In this document: piece after piece, positions 63,159 to 64,000 of the stretch
Position numbering within the stretch: position 1 is the stretch's first letter
Layout: each line of letters starts with the position of its first letter
Assembly (NCBI RefSeq): GCF_001612945.1
Contig: NZ_BDBK01000002.1
Coordinates: 124,001 to 188,000 of the forward strand
DNA from: Nocardia inohanensis NBRC 100128
GTDB taxonomy: Bacteria; Actinomycetota; Actinomycetes; Mycobacteriales; Mycobacteriaceae
Direction: 5' to 3'
Length of the DNA: 64,000 nt
The notes under the pieces: model-generated
What the model saw: only the letters and a program-made list of their open reading frames with translations
What the model was told of the DNA's origin: nothing
The model's database searches: none
Program-made: the position numbers and the translations under genes

Positions 63159-63322
63159 GGAGATGGCCCCGATTCGCGATTGCCGAGTCGTGTACCGTAG
63201 ACTCGGCAGTCTGGGGTCACCAGCCGATGCGCGCTGCTCCGAGGAGCGGCGCGTATGTTGTGTGAAGACCAGGTTGTATAACTGAATAGAACAGTGGCCG
63301 AACCGATCGATGGTTCAGCCGA

Positions 63323-63395
<73 letters not shown>

Positions 63396-63424
63396 CCCTA
63401 TGCCGGCGACGAGAGAGGATCGAC

Positions 63425-63814
63425 GTGAGCGACGAGCGGGATACTCGCCACGGCGCGCATGCCGAAGACGGCGATGACACCGCGGTGGCTCGGCCGAGCG
63501 GTAAGCGCACCGCCCGGCGGTCACGCACCGCGTCGTCCGCCGCGACTGTCGCGGTAGCCGATCGGCCCTCGTCGACGACGAAGGCAGACAAGAAGTCCGG
63601 CAAGGCCGGCCGCAGCGGTACGGGCAATCCGTTCAAGCGCCTGGTGAAGTTCCTCAAGGAAGTTATTTCCGAACTTCGCAAGGTGATCTGGCCCAACCGC
63701 AAGCAGATGGTCACCTATACGAGCGTTGTTCTGGTGTTCGTGATCTTCATGGTCGCGTTCATCAGCGGGTTGGATCTGGCGTTCATCAAGGGTGTCAACT
63801 GGCTGTTCGGCTAG
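63425..63814 (+). CDS. secE: Preprotein translocase subunit SecE
   Basis: 129 residues from GTG 63425 (GAGAGGA upstream). A ~70-residue basic, Ala/Ser-rich N-terminus typical of actinobacteria is followed by the conserved amphipathic helix (RLVKFLKEVISELRKVIWPNRKQM) and one membrane helix (TSVVLVFVIFMVAFISGLDLAFI). Part of SecYEG. Precedes nusG. Confidence 0.95.
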   Translation: MSDERDTRHGAHAEDGDDTAVARPSGKRTARRSRTASSAATVAVADRPSSTTKADKKSGKAGRSGTGNPFKRLVKFLKEVISELRKVIWPNRKQMVTYTSVVLVFVIFMVAFISGLDLAFIKGVNWLFG

Positions 63815-63933
63815 CTGACCGTCGGCGCTGGTTCACCGTCCCTCGTGCAGAGGCGTAGGGGCGGACCATCCGTCGGGGTGTATTCCCCCGGCGCGCAAAG
63901 GATTACGTGACGACAAGGAAGGCGAGTGCCCCA

Positions 63934-64000
63934 GTGAGCACCCCGGAGAACGGTACGACCGACGAGTTCGAGATCGACGAGACGGTGGCAGAGGCCGCCG
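63934..64000 (+). CDS. nusG: Transcription antitermination protein NusG, N-terminal fragment
   Basis: Open to the right edge: 22 codons (MSTPENGTTDEFEIDETVAE...), an acidic, disordered N-terminus as in other actinobacterial NusG proteins. GTG 63934 with AAGGAAGG upstream; an in-frame GTG at 63907 is possible. Assigned mainly from the universal secE-nusG order; the NGN domain lies outside the window. Confidence 0.82.
   Translation, partial: MSTPENGTTDEFEIDETVAEAA

Overview
This window is a high-GC actinobacterial chromosome segment. Gene content, mycolic-acid genes (fused HadA/HadB dehydratase) and gene order point to the order Mycobacteriales (Corynebacteriales), most likely Nocardia or a close relative; the genus is inferred from memory of gene order, not from a search. 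Order largely follows the Mycobacterium tuberculosis Rv0500-Rv0566c stretch and then jumps to the Rv0634B-Rv0639 stretch. I saw no prophage, transposase, CRISPR array or rRNA. Almost everything is vertically inherited housekeeping DNA.

Bases 1-5,550: the end of a thioesterase gene, proC, a small helix-turn-helix protein, the tiny ribosomal protein bS22, an NAD-dependent epimerase coupled to an acyltransferase, a HAD phosphatase and a glutaredoxin. Bases 5,650-14,500: the rex-hemA-hemC-hemD operon, with a near-consensus Rex operator plus a weaker one upstream, then hemB and several small membrane proteins. Bases 15,490-22,015: hemL, a phosphoglycerate-mutase-like protein, a TlpA-type lipoprotein, CcdA, ResB and CcsB, all overlapping by a few bases. 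Haem synthesis and system II cytochrome c maturation are therefore joined in one transcription unit.

Bases 22,030-36,420: small secreted and membrane proteins, a BldC-type regulator, a Cds1-like cysteine desulfhydrase, an XRE regulator, an HTH/Clp-N gene pair with two perfect operators, menA, a 1,173-residue BTAD/NB-ARC regulator, a second CcdA with a DsbA-type protein, and an ABC-2 exporter. Bases 36,756-60,323: the menaquinone region (menE, menB, menD, menG, menJ and a polyprenyl diphosphate synthase; menA lies upstream). It is interleaved with pitA, an IdeR-box siderophore-interacting flavoprotein, a 1,518-residue nitrate reductase fused to a flavoprotein reductase, an NCS1 permease and htpX. 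menC is not seen. Bases 60,401-64,000: a YajQ homologue, tRNA-Tyr, tRNA-Thr, tRNA-Met, rpmG, the fused hadAB gene, tRNA-Trp, secE and the start of nusG.

The most interesting non-coding signals are: (1) a ~115-bp structured repeat present twice, in the same orientation just upstream of menD and of menG, with compensatory base changes in its stem; (2) twin TGTCAA-N6-TTGACA operators overlapping a probable leaderless promoter of the HTH/Clp-N pair; (3) Rex operators ahead of rex-hemACD; (4) three copies of a GTCATTCCGG/CCGGGATGAC hairpin repeat; and (5) an in-frame internal deletion that removed the DNA-binding core of an AraC-type gene coupled to menJ.
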